Assembly: GCA_001557505.1 (NCBI GenBank)
Contig: LSAX01000005.1
Location: 2,046,001-2,110,000, forward strand
Source of the DNA: Reticulascus tulasneorum
Lineage: Eukaryota; Ascomycota; Sordariomycetes; Glomerellales; Reticulascaceae
Length of the DNA stretch: 64,000 bases
Direction: 5' to 3'
Below are positions 46,490 to 58,891 of the stretch, piece after piece. The notes below the pieces were generated by a model. That model saw only the letters and a program-made list of their open reading frames with translations. It was not told where the DNA came from and searched no databases. The translations under genes were made by a program, and so were the position numbers. Within the stretch, counting starts at the first letter, position 1; each line of letters starts with the position of its first letter.

Positions 46490-48141
46490 GATGATTTAGG
46501 TTTAATGATGGTGGATGGTTTAATCGTCTGCAGGCCGTACCACGTACTACGTACTGCGTAAGTGGTCTGTGGCCAAGCGGCAAGTCACGGGCGGCCAGCA
46601 AAAAAATGGGCTTGGCAACAATGGCATTGGGTCTGTCGTAAGCCCATATGACATCATTTCTTTTTTAGGTGGTGATGAACCCCTAAGTAGGTCTGCACTA
46701 GGTAGTGCACAGAAGCGTCTGCAGCGCCATCACCGCTCAGAATAGGGCTACTCAGTGGATTCTGCCGCTTATTGGTCCGTCCTAGTAGTCAGCATTGGGA
46801 CAACAACGAGGAGTCAAAAGACGGGGTCGCAGATGTGAATGTTTTTCTAATGCAGAGGGAAATTTTCCCAGACCGAGCCCTGGTTTCAGCAGAGCTTTTT
46901 CAACAGTTCTCCATTTCCTCATAATTATGGCGGATTGAGGTGCTCGCACATCCCATGTAGTGATCAATAGTGGCCCCCCAAGTAGTTCCTCTCACTGTGA
47001 CAGGTAGACGGGCAAGACGGAGAAGTCAACCCAAAAATATCGCAACGTTCAACCCCATGAATCATGGGTACTGGATTGGCAGTTGGGTGAGCGGCCAGTG
47101 GCAAGCAGAGAGACCTGGCCACCTGACTCTTACCCCAGAGTCTCCCATATCACATGCAAAGAAATCCAAGCACGGGGCGCTCGTAGCTTTTACCCAGACA
47201 AAAACTCATGGACGGCAATGCGGCGGTCGGTGGGAGCCAATGGGCTGCTCGACAGTCAGCAGCTAGGATCTCCGCGCGGTATCATCTGACTTCTGTGGGG
47301 GAAGCTAAAAGGGGAGAATGCAACTGTTAGCCTCCGGATTCAGTGCCTGGACGACGGACGCTGTCGGATGTGTTTCCAGCCTGAGACTGGGCTGTGGGGA
47401 GTCACATGTCAGAGTAGACTCTAGCATTGAACGGGCATGACCTGCAAGAGAAATTTACATCTATTGCTTGCCAGAAGTCGTCTAGGGTCCGAGTGCATCA
47501 TCACACTGTTTCTTTGAATTGCCTCGTGAAAATCAATTGTCACTTCGCCAGGCTCATCTCTCTTTCCCAAGTTCCCATTGCCGCCTCTGTTCTCTAGACC
47601 CGATCTAGCATCCCCGAGGACCCCACAAGTCCACAGTCCACAGCGCACGCCTCGGCCTCTTGGAGCGAAGCAAAAGTAGTCCTCGGCCTCAGTTACTGCG
47701 AGGTGACGGGAGCTGTCCACGTTTAAAAACCGCAGCCATTCGCAACATAAAAGGCAAACTTGGATTCTGCGCTCAGTCATCGTTGCGAACACAATCTCAA
47801 ATCAAGAGTTCGGTTTGCCAAATAACCCTGTTAGCTCCCCGACTTTGTACGTTCTGGGGGACAACAGCACAATAAACCACTTCTCTGTAAGCCCTGTGCC
47901 TCCCCCGCTGTCTGAGGAGGGTCCCCTGTTCAAGGCCCCATCTTGAATTTCGACGCTTGACCTCGGCTCACTCTCTCGCAGTGGTCAGCACCTCTTTGGT
48001 CCTCGGCGCAGCAACCAGAACTGCATTCCTTTCGCATCAGCTCTTCTTAAACCCTCTTCCCCAGATCTTCTCTCTCCACACTCCCACAATCTCTCTATCC
48101 TCCAATTTCACCCAGAGAGTCCATTCACACACTTCATCAAT
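46490..48141. other. Intergenic region between FAS1 and fumarate reductase genes
   Basis: 1.65 kb of divergent upstream DNA. Frames such as 46970-47266 and 47421-47792 lack motifs. The last about 200 bp are pyrimidine-rich (TCTCTCC…), as usual for fungal promoters and leaders. Confidence 0.45.
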
Positions 48142-50219
48142 ATGGCACCTAAAGTTATCGTCGTTGGTGGTGGCTGTAAGTTGTTTCCCCCGTTGCCCCT
48201 CGGGCACAATACGTCATTTGCATCCCCAAGCTGACGGTTGTGACAGTGTCGGGTCTGAGTGCTGCACACACCATTTATCTCGCAGGAGGAAATGTACTGG
48301 TGTTGGACAAGCAAGGTGAGCTCTTCCTTCACCCGCCCTGAGCTTCCTCGAAGCAGTGTTGACGTCGGTTCGCTACAGGCTTCTTCGGAGGCAATTCCAC
48401 AAAGGCCACGTCTGGAATCAACGGCGCCCTCACACGGACTCAAGTCGATACCGGCATTGCCGACAGCGTCAAGCAGTTCTACGATGACACTCTCAAGTCT
48501 GCCCGAGACAAGGCCCGGCCAGACCTGATCAAGGTGTTGACCTACAAGTCCGCTGCTGCCGTCGAATGGCTGCAAGACGTCTTCAACCTGGATCTCACTC
48601 TGGTGTCTCGGTTAGGGTGCGTCAATTAATCCCCAACCTGCTTTTGCTGTCGATCCGGTTGCTGACAAGACAATAGCGGTCATTCCCAACCCCGAACTCA
48701 CCGAGGCCACGACGCCAAGTTCCCTGGTATGGCCATCACATACGCGCTCATGCAAAGGCTCGAGGAGCTCTCCGAGACCGAGCATGAGAGGGTCGAGATC
48801 ATCAAGAAAGCGCGCGTCACCGGCCTGACTAAGGAAGGTAACCAGGTGACCGGCGTTGAATACGAATATAACGGCGAGGCATGCTCAGTCCAAGGACCGG
48901 TCGTGCTTGCAACTGGTGGCTATGCTGCCGACTTCACCGAGACATCACTCCTCAAGAAGCACAGACCTGACACGTACGGTCTTGCTACCACAAACGGTGC
49001 GCATGCTACCGGAGACGGGCAGAAGATGGTTATGGCCATCGGGGGCAACGGCATCGATATGGACAAGGTTCAGGTGCACCCAACGGGTCTTGTTGACCCC
49101 AAGGATCCCGGATCCAAATGGAAGTTCCTGGCCGCCGAGGCCCTCCGAGGCGAGGGTGGTTTGCTACTAAACTCGGACGGCGAGCGATTCTGCGATGACC
49201 TCGGCCACCGCGACTACGTCTCAGGCATGATGTGGAAAGAAAAGGAGAAGAAGAAGTGGCCCATCAGACTTGTGCTAAACTCCAAGGCATCAAATACCCT
49301 CGACTTCCACACCCGCCACTACTCCGGGCGTGGCCTGATGAAGAAGATGTCTGGAGAGGAGCTCGCTAAGGAAATTGGCTGTGGCCCAGAGGCTCTTCAA
49401 AAGTCATTCCAGACGTACAATTCTATCGCCGACGGCAAGCAAAAGGACCCGTGGGGGAAGCGCTTCTACCACAACATGCCCTTTGACATCAACGACACCT
49501 TCCACGTCGCCGTGATGGAGCCGGTGCTGCATTTTACCATGGGTGGTATCGAGATCAACGACAAAGCCCAAGTTCTCAACAGCGAGCAGAAGCCCTTCGA
49601 TGGTCTCTATGCCTGCGGTGAGCTTGCTGGCGGCGTCCACGGTGCCAATCGCCTAGGCGGCTCGTCTCTGCTGGGCTGTGTCGTCTACGGCCGCGTGGCG
49701 GGTGATTCTGCCAGCAACTATCTCTTCCAACAGGCGCTTTCCGGCAACGGCGGCGCGGCCCAGCGAGTGGGACAGATATCCCTCCACCTCGACCCGTCCC
49801 AGCCCGGCAAGGTCACCGTCGAGTGGGCCAACGGTGGTGCCAGCAGCGGCGGCGCATCCGTGCCCCAGGAGCAAACAACCTCTGCCGCGGGTCCAACCCC
49901 GAAGAAGGAGGATGGTCAAAAGGCATCCAAGCCAAACAGCGCCAAGGCGTTCTCGATCCCGGAGAAAGAGTTCACAATGGAGGAGGTCGAGAAGCACAAT
50001 ACAAAGGAAGATCTCTGGGTCGTCGTCAAGGGCGTCGTGATGGACCTCTCAAACTGGCTAGAGGAGCACCCGGGTGGCCCACAAGCCATCATGAACTTCA
50101 TGGGCCGCGATGCGACCGAGGAGTTTGAGATGCTGCACGACGACGAGGTCATCCCCAAGTATGCGCCGCAACAGGTCATTGGCCGCATCAAGGGCCAAAC
50201 ACCGACTTTGGAGATCTAA
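48142..50219 (+). CDS. Soluble fumarate reductase (Osm1-like) fused to cytochrome b5 domain
   Basis: Exons 48142-48175, 48247-48315, 48379-48616 and 48677-50219; 627 residues. The start MAPKVIVVGGGLSGLSAA is the FAD-binding beta-alpha-beta motif (GGGLSGLS), completed by intron 1 removal. Further FAD_binding_2 hallmarks are 'GNSTKATSGINGA', 'QVHPTGLVDPKDPGS', 'AEALRGEGGLLLNSDGERF' (substrate Arg region) and 'GGVHGANRLGGSSLLGCVVY'. After a Pro/Ala/Ser linker (about 515-550) comes a cytochrome b5 domain: 'FTMEEVEKHNTKEDLWVVV' with heme ligands in 'EEHPGG' and 'MLHDDEV'. The flavoprotein reduces fumarate to succinate; the heme domain may supply electrons. No presequence is visible, so it is probably cytosolic. 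Confidence 0.93.
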
Positions 50220-53200
50220 GCTTAGGAAAGACCGGGAATGTGAAAAGATGGGACGATCCTGGTGGGAGTACCGGGGTGTGCTTTGGCGCACTACTTTTGC
50301 ATTGGGTTTCTCAGTTACTGTGTACTGTATTGATAGATACATTGTAGTGGTCTTGGATCCTAGGGAGTAACTTTTTTTTTGAATGGATTTCATTCCTACC
50401 AGCCTGTCTGCGAAAGTGCTTGCGTGCCTGATCGTCGATTAGAGTTGCGTCTATGATCTACGACGCATGGAGATCAGAGGAATTTCGACTAGCACGAGAA
50501 GACAACGGCCATTCCTCCCCCAGGGCAAGAATTTTCTGCGATGAACCGAGGATGAGCTCAAGAATCTCCCCACATAGATGCATCATCACTTGGCCTCCTG
50601 TGGGGTTGGGGCTACGAACCTAGGGCGGGCACGGCGGGTCTCCCACATAAGCCCCGTAACAGATGAAAAGTACGTTATCAACCACCTCAGCCCCGATCAA
50701 GTGGATCGAGCAAAGTAAAGCCGCTGCTTCCACCGATGATGTACGGGGCGGGCTTTTGCGAAGTTATGCCTTGCCATTGTTAGAAGCAGAACGTAGTCCC
50801 AGAGCTCCTGATCGGCGAATGCTACCTACGATTAATGATCTTTAGAAAATTTTCACAATGGAAGCCCGATTCCGCACGAAGGCGGAGCGCTGAGGTTCTG
50901 CCCGGTGTAGACCCTGGCTTTATACCAGATGGTCTACTAAATTCGACGGGCGTGGCAGACTTGATGTCAGCTTCACCCTTCGTTCATTGGTTTATACTGG
51001 TGTATCTCGAATTCTGGGGTCCGACTTTGCGGGTCCCGCAGAGTCTCCAGGCACCGTGGTCGTCGAGTATCCACCCGGAGGCACAGGAGAATTATATATT
51101 GTTGAGGCTTCCCCATCCCGGCCGTTAGCAAGTGCAACTATAGCCCTTTCCTGCTTTTATCAATTGCTCCAATCCGACATCTGGTGGTAGAACTCCCCCA
51201 GTCGACGTCAAGGCAGTATTCAGGCGGATCCTTACCGGCGGCTCAGGGGGTCCACCCTTTCAATCCCAGCATGACAGGCCCTTCGCACGAAACGCCGGCA
51301 GCATGGTTTCGGAGCCGGAGGCGGCGGCGGTGACATAAACGGGAACTCCCAGAGTCAGAGATGCAGGATGGCTGAGACTTCAGAGCTTTGGCCTCTCAAT
51401 CATTCAAAATTTCATGGAACGTGAACTTCAAAGGACTCTGCAAGTGCACGAACCACCCGAATTCGGCAAGGCCGAAGCTTGAAAACTCGTAGCAACTGAA
51501 CTTGAGTGTCGCCCAGGTATCCTCGTCTCGTGATCCATATCCCAGCTATCCGGCAGAGCGAAGAAGGGGTGCCTGGGTTTCGCTTCCAGGGTTGCGCGCT
51601 AGGTTCCTAACTGATACGAGACCCATCCTTTGAGGCTTGGAGCAGATGAGCCGATGAGACACGGGAGTCCCTTTCAAAAGTCCCGCTGGAACTTCCCTCC
51701 AACTTGGAGACGATCAGAGCAGCAGAACGCGCAGTGCTGTCTTGATCCAATAGAAGAGCCATGGACAACATCCTTCTGACGACCTGCAACCTGGCAGTAG
51801 GACGGCCGATCATATATCGCGGGCTCGTTGCAAGTATCCGCCAGTTGGGAACACTCCGACCCAGCCTCGAGCAATACCACCAATTGTTACATTGACAGCC
51901 TTCTCCGGGTGGACACCGAGATGGAAACCAGCAGATGAGAGAGCATCATTGCTCCAAAAACCTCAACGCTGGATACACATTGCCGGACATCCTGCGACCT
52001 GTGCCATCAGCATCATGGGAGGTGAGACAGCAAAGTTGCAAAGCAGAAGACTGTTCCGTCATTGGCAGGGTATAAATACAGCACGGTTCCTGACTTGGCT
52101 GCCCCTATGTAGTAGAGTCTACGCACGTAATGATATCTGAATTGACTGTTCCACAGCGTCACCAGATTGGCAACTGCGCCAACTGCCCGCTTCGTCACTT
52201 GTGTTCGGGGCTCGAGCGAAGCGACATTGTCTGCCAGATGATGGTGAAATGACGGCAGAGCGACCTCGTTAGAGAGCTAAACGCTTCCACTCAACACTAC
52301 TGAGCTTCCTGCAGGATGGTCTTGGCCGGGTTCCACGCGTGCATCAACCCAAGAGGATGGCAAGTTGGAGGGCCGAACCGGAAAGTCACGATTCGTAGTT
52401 CTGTGACAATACCGCAGTGATTCATATTGACAGCGGTATCAATGGAAGAAGCAAGTCATACAACCAGCAGGGGATTCACATCTAAAAGAAGGTTTCTTGA
52501 CACGAGTGAGAAACGGGGACGAGGAAAAGTAAGCATGAGCCAACGCAGCGAGCGTTCTAGCCAGATATCCTGATTCGAAGACACGGCACAGTGACAAGAA
52601 ACGTCCTCAACGGAGACTGCCCTAGACGAGGGGAGCGTCTAGGCAAGCGCAGGAGCTGCACACCTGATTGATCAGGAGCAAACCTGAATTGGAAAAAGCA
52701 AATACCTGCTGCAGGCTGAGCCGCAGAGAGCAGGAAGGAGCAATTGCATATCTCATCCATCCGGCGCCTTGCCCGAAACTGAATGGATGGAGAAATTATT
52801 TGAGGACAACAAGGCCAAGCAGGACGAGACGCTCCAACATCGTGAAGTCGCTAGGGAAGATAGCAGCGGGCGCTGAGAGTACTACATATGTAGCAAGACT
52901 GCATAAGTGGCGCGCGTGGCTTGCTTCGAATGAGACTCGGAGAAGGGTAAGCAAGGACCTAATTATTGCTCCATCCAGCTTGATGGGGCACAATGTTTGC
53001 GAGTCAACTGGAACATGCTTCCCAGCAAGACCCAGATACAATACTGTCAGAAGACAGACAGTCCGTACGGCAGTGCTGTATAACGATCGGATTTCTCCTG
53101 CAACAAGGAGGCACAAACCTTCGAAGGGGGATATTCCGCGGATGCAGCACGAGGCCCCATCCCTCCGAAAGACGCGGGAGCGAATTGGGGTCCGCCGGCA

Positions 53201-55955
53201 CAGAGCGAGGTGCCATTGGTGATGACTGATACCTTGCCGGTACTTCCGCCTGGGGGCTGCATGAGGGCAAAGATAGGTGGACGAATCATGGTTGGGATGG
53301 GTGAGGAAGTGGCCAGAGGGCGGAAACCACACGCTCAAGCCCGTTGATCACTGTCGTGGAACCCGACAGTTTGCCATTCGCGCGGCAGCAGGCAGAGCAA
53401 GATGTCGTTAGCTGGTGGTCATAGTGATGTTACTATAGCCTCGACAGCTGGCTGGCCTGGCCTTTTTGCAGCTGATGAGGCTGCTGACCCGGCGGCTAGT
53501 GGGCAGCGAGCGAGGGAAGACGTTTGGCCCCCTCAGCGGAGTAAACCTTACTCCGTATACTCGGGAGGTAACAATTCCAAAACACCTGCCCCCTCTGGGA
53601 GATGACAGTTTTTGCTGCTGCACCAGCAAACCCATCTCTGTGCTGGGCTGGGCTGGGCTGGGCTGGGCAAAGCTGGGTTGGATGTCTGAATCAAACATCC
53701 TCTTCCCCTAGCGTGGTACGTGAGGATACTTTTGGCAGGCGGAGTCTCCCCGCAATTTCAAGCCTGGAACCCAGTTTTCTGTTCTGGATGTGCCCTAGTC
53801 GATGGTCTCCCGTTCTACAGTCTGAACATAGGTTCATGTGCACTGTCTCTTATCCCATCTCACTACTATTCTCCGCAAATATTGTTCGGTTATTCGGCTA
53901 CTCCGTACTGTGCCCCCGATGGCGGCACGGAATACATTTTTCAAGCATTGCTCGCACGGTACGTATAACACTGTGCTCATCTCACCGGTATCGTAAATAG
54001 CACTCTTATTAAAAGGCCAGTGCAGATTGCGCCCAGTTCTTAGGGTTTCTTGGGATTGTTGGTAGGAGAGATACCTGTTTTGGAGGAGATGCCTGCAAAT
54101 TCCGCACCGCCGGCCTGGCATCGTTGCTCAGACGCAACGGAAAGACCAAAAGACAAGAAAGGCACCATCACCCAGCGATCCATGCCTCTGCATCGTGGAC
54201 ACTTTACGCTAGGGTAGTAATTTGTCTCACTCCCGTACGGATCACTCGATACTCGATGCTGTGAGTGACGAACTGATCTGTCTCGTGGAAAGTTCCTGAG
54301 ATCTGACAGGCGTATGTATGATGATCCCTCGACCATCCCATCCTCCCCGGATTGGCAGGCTCCTTTTCGGTTCCCACCACGCAGTGGCACGAGTCAATAA
54401 CGACACGGTATTGACTCCGTCATAGGGTCGTCCGCTCTTCCCGACCTTCTGCTAGACAAAGGTAGAAGGCGGGAGGCTTTTTACGCAGTTAATTTCTTCT
54501 TCTTGCCTTTGAGGCGTTGTCTCTACCCTGGCGTAGGCCGCCTTTCTTCCCAGGCTCAGCTATTCTTGGCTGAGGCCAACGGAGAAAATGGTCCAGGTGC
54601 CGTAGCAATATTGGCTGCGAAAAGGAGTGAGACGCCGCAGAGTGCCAGCGCGTGGCTTTTTTTCCCTCTCCAAATTGGTTGGGGTTCTTCTTTTCTTCGC
54701 TTCACGATGCTCTACAATGGACCACATTTCCATTAGTCACTTCATACTCCGACGTCGAGGGGCTCCCCTAAGCCGTTAGCGCACGCTGGGGTTAGTACAC
54801 TACACCTCGAGAGTGAAATGAGTGCGACACGCCCACTCGGTGTTCCGTTAAATGGGTGATTGAATGACCCTCCCATCCCACACACTGGCAGGGTACGTCA
54901 ACCGCACAGTGTCCCAAGGCCCCAGACCCGCATGGATCCCAGGATTGGGTGGCTCACCAGTTGGGTGATATCGACTGCCCTCTCGTGCCTCTGCACTGCT
55001 TGTAAGTACTGGGGAAGGGTACTTGTAACTATGTATGTACGTAGGGGTAGTCGCCTGTTCCCACGGTGTTTGGAGGGAGTACTACCGTAGCATAGGTCTA
55101 CTTTGCGTGGAGAGCCCTGGACGTTTATCCACCTTCGTCCCTCTCCCTTGGGACTGGGATTGACCCGCCATTTGGGAGTGCGCTCGTCTCAGATACATAT
55201 CAGACATCATTTTGTCCATGATTGAAGATGGTTGAACCGGCCAGAAATGGACTGACTTTCTCACATACATGGAGAGTGGATCGAAGAAACGGTGCGGAAA
55301 GACACTCACTAGTCTTGGATTTAGTGGCAGCCCGTGACTTGAGAGTACAAAGACATGGAGCTTTCCGCCTTTTGCGCCAAGGGTTAGCATCTACCATGCC
55401 TAGTACCAACTAGTCCTCCTGTACCAGCTAGTGGCAGAGGAGGCGCGATCTCTGGATTGGGAAAGGGGTGGTTGAAATGCAAGCAGGTGTGCACGCACAC
55501 TCGCACGCACACACGCACTCACTGGGGGGGTCAGCACTTGGTGTTGGCAGCACACGCATACAGCCCGGAGGCAGACAGGCAGGCAGGTCGGCTGTGGTGG
55601 CCCTGGTCTTGGTCCTTGGTCCTGGCCCTTGGAGCCAATGGCAGCGGCCCAGCACGCACCAGCACGCAGAAGTAGGGGGGTTCTCTTCAGAAAACTGCGC
55701 TGATCCCTCGCATCTTGCTGCTCTCTCCTCACCCACTCCTCCCGCCCTCTCTTCTTCCCTCCCTGTTCTCCACTCTTCTGGCAATCTGGTCTGCCCATCT
55801 ACCCATCCAATATTACCCACACCTATCGCCTGTCAAATGGTCGTCCTCAGCCAATTTCGACGACTACGGACAGCCAGATCCATCCCGACGGGAATTTCTC
55901 TCGAACTCGAATAGCCTCACCGGAATCCTGGATTGACGTTCGAATCCCCATCACC
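50220..55955. other. 5.7 kb region without recognisable genes
   Basis: All frames on both strands are short or motif-free. No splice-joinable series was found. It contains a GGGCT tandem repeat (53642-53668) and, at 55490-55530, a CA/CG-rich low-complexity stretch. The part nearest 55956 is presumably promoter and leader of the sugar transporter. No RNA gene was recognised. Confidence 0.5.
53642..53668. repeat. Five tandem GGGCT/GCTGG pentanucleotides
   Basis: A GCTGG unit repeated five times, followed by near-copies (AAAGCTGGGTTGG). Confidence 0.85.
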
Positions 55956-57849
55956 ATGGCGATAGCCATGGGCTGGCAGAGGCCCGACAATGTCGCCGGC
56001 TCGTCAGCCCCGGCCATCATGGTCGGACTGTTCGTTGCCTCGGGCGGATTGCTGTTTGGCTATGATACGGGGTAAGCAACCAGCGAGCGGATCGATGAAA
56101 GAGCAGGCGTGGAGTGCCAGGAGAAAGAACGAAGGCGCAACAGGCGAATCGAGGCATTATTCTCGATCGAGACTTGGCTAACCGTTGCGAACGTACAGTA
56201 CAATAAATGGCATCCTCGCCATGATGGCCTTTCGACGAGACTTCTCCACGGGTTCTATCGAAGAAGGCAAACCGAGCATCACTTCCGCGCAATCCTCCAT
56301 CATAGTCGCGATACTCAGTGCAGGCACCGTCTTCGGCGCGCTGTTGGCCGCCCCCGCCGGTGACTATATCGGCCGTCGGATATCTCTCATCCTGTCCGTC
56401 GGTGTCTTCTCTTTCGGTGGAATATTTCAGGTCTGCGCACACGACATTCCGATGATGTTGGTCGGAAGGTAGGTTTCGCCATTGCCCCAGGGCACGCGAA
56501 CTGGAATGGCCTCACTGACTGGGTGCCGTAGATTTTTCGCTGGTGTTGGTGTTGGAGCAATATCCGTCCTGGTCCCCTTGTACCAGTCAGAGATGGCCCC
56601 AAAATGGATTCGAGGTACTCTTGTCTGCGCATACCAACTATCGATAACAATAGGCATCCTCACCGCCTCCGTCGTCAACATCATCACCAAAGATATGGAG
56701 ACGGCCGCCGCGTACCGGATACCCCTCGGTCTGCAGCTCGTATGGGCCGTCGTCCTCGCCTTGGGTCTGCTCATCCTCCCCGAAACCCCGCGGTATCTTG
56801 TCAAGCGTGGCAGAACAGAGGCCGCTGGCCTCTCGCTCAGCCGTCTTAGAAGACTGGACATTACGCACCCTGCTCTACTCGACGAACTGCAGGAGATAGT
56901 CGCCAACCACGAGTACGAGATGACCCTCGGTCCCGATACGTACAAGGACATATTCTGGGGTTCGCCTCACCTAGGGCGTCGCACGCTGACCGGATGCGGA
57001 CTTCAAATGCTCCAACAGCTAACCGGCATCAACTTTATCATGTACTACAGCACGAGCTTCTTCGACGGCGCCAGCGTATCGGATCCTTATACGAAGTCCT
57101 TAATCATCAACATAATCAACGTCGTCTCCACGTTACCTGGCCTCCTGGTCATCGAATCCTGGGGTCGTCGAAAACTGCTCATGATCGGCGCCATCGGCAT
57201 GGCGGTGTGCCAGCTCCTCATCGCCTCGTTCTCCACCGCGGCCGGCAACGATCTCCAGGATGCCGCGCAAACCATCCTCATCGTCTTCTGCGCCATCTAC
57301 ATCTTCTTCTTCGCCGCCTCTTGGGGCCCGGTCGCCTGGGTCGTCACATCCGAGATCTATCCGCTTAAAGTCCGTGCCAAGGCCATGTCGGTATCGACCG
57401 CCTCGAATTGGCTCCTCAACTTCGCCATCGCCTATGGGACCCCGTTCATGGTCGGCAAGGATGCCGGCTACGCCAACATTGGCCCTAAAATCTTCTTCCT
57501 ATGGGGAGCGTTCTGCATACTCGCCGTGCTCTTCGTCTGGTGCATGGTATACGAAACCAGTAAGATAAGTCTGGAACAGATTGATGAAATGTACGAGCGT
57601 GTGGACTACGCCTGGAACAGCACAAGGTTTGAGCCGAGCTGGAGCTTCCAGCAGATGCTGGACGAAGGCTGGTCACCCAGCGGAAACGAGCACGAGTTAC
57701 AACAGACCCAGACAAGCTCAACGGCTGAGACGGCGAGCACCACCACAGCGGCCTCGTCGACTACTGCCACCACAACATCGACGGCGAACATGACCGTTGA
57801 GGCGAAAATGGTGGCACAACTAGGTAATCTCGACTTGAGCAACTATTAA
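55956..57849 (+). CDS. MFS sugar (hexose) transporter
   Basis: Exons 55956-56071, 56199-56468 and 56532-57849; introns 127 and 63 bp; 567 residues. The start MAIAMGWQRPDNVAGSSAP is followed by TM1 'MVGLFVASGGLLFGYDTG'. Signature motifs are 'GDYIGRRISL' (TM2-3 loop), 'VGRFFAGVGVGAISVLVPLY' (R-F-x-G-G-type, across intron 2), 'PETPRYLVKRGR' (PESPR box), 'QQLTGINFIMYYSTSFF' (TM7 sugar-binding QQxxGxN), 'ESWGRRKLLM' and 'WGPVAWVVTSEIYPLKVRAK'. This is a 12-TM sugar porter in the plasma membrane. The long Ser/Thr/Ala-rich C-terminal tail is low complexity. Whether it is a high-affinity hexose carrier or RCO-3-like sensor cannot be settled here. Confidence 0.92.
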
Positions 57850-58891
57850 GCTTTCCTCCTATACCCTACTTAGTCCATCATCTCCTGTCATTAGTATCGG
57901 TCTTTTATTTTTACTCGTATCATATCCCGGATATCAGCGTCGGAGTTCATGAAGTGACGGAGTTCAACGGCAATCAAATCAGGGGGATCACAACCGAAGG
58001 GCGGTTCTGGTTCATCAAGTTTACTGGGGCTCTTCTTTTTTCGAAGTCTGGGTGGAAAGGGAAATAAATTCATCGTTCAGGGTCACTACTATACTCCCCC
58101 GCGGTCGTTTTACTTTACATGTGTTCGTCTTTTTTTGTTTTCTTGGAATATTGGAGAATAACGGTCGACGTTGGACGAGGATCTAAACATCTCTCTGTCT
58201 GTCTTGCTTGGAAGATCTCACACACCTTCGATGGCGTATCATGGGCGGGGATACTATACCTCATTGACGATGAGCAGATGTAATGCTTCGAAAGAGAGTG
58301 AAAGACGTCGCTGCTGCTTCAGAGCAGAGCCCGAAAGATGGAGAGGCAGAGATCATCATGTCTTGTCTATCGAATTGATTTATGTTTGACGATACACAAC
58401 GCGTTTCTGCCGTGCCTGTGTCATAAATGATTAACTGCCAGTCCCACCTTCCCCCGACCTCCACAGAGTTGAATTGCGGCTTGACTACTCCGGGACTCTG
58501 ACGATATACCAGCGGCAAAAAAAACCCACCTTCAGTCATTTTTCTGTTAAAGACTGATCTGCCCACCATAGGAGAACAAAAGTTTCTTGCCATACTCATT
58601 GTGCGACTCATCTCACAGGTGACTTCATTTGCAGGTCACCAACTTGTATGACTGCAACCCACGTTGCCTTTCTAATTAACTTCAGCACTGACAGAGCAAC
58701 AGTCGCTCACCAAGAATCTTCAGTGAATCCTCGTCTGCCACGCCCCTCCGCCCTATAAATACAGTCCGACCAGGCACCGGCAAAGCTAGACGTGTGTATT
58801 TCCTTAATACCGTAAAACTTCTCCTAGATATTCCTGCCGAACAGCCCCTTTTCAACATCAACACTCCGAGTGTGAAAGTCAGACTTCCAGC
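57850..58891. other. Intergenic region upstream of RBR gene
   Basis: 1.04 kb. It contains the 3' UTR of the transporter and the promoter of the RBR gene, with a TATAAATA-like word at about 58755. No further gene recognised. Confidence 0.4.

Noticed and set aside
55930..55960. GTTCGAATCCCC resembling a tRNA B-box just before the sugar transporter
   Set aside because: No cloverleaf can be drawn; it lies in the transporter leader.
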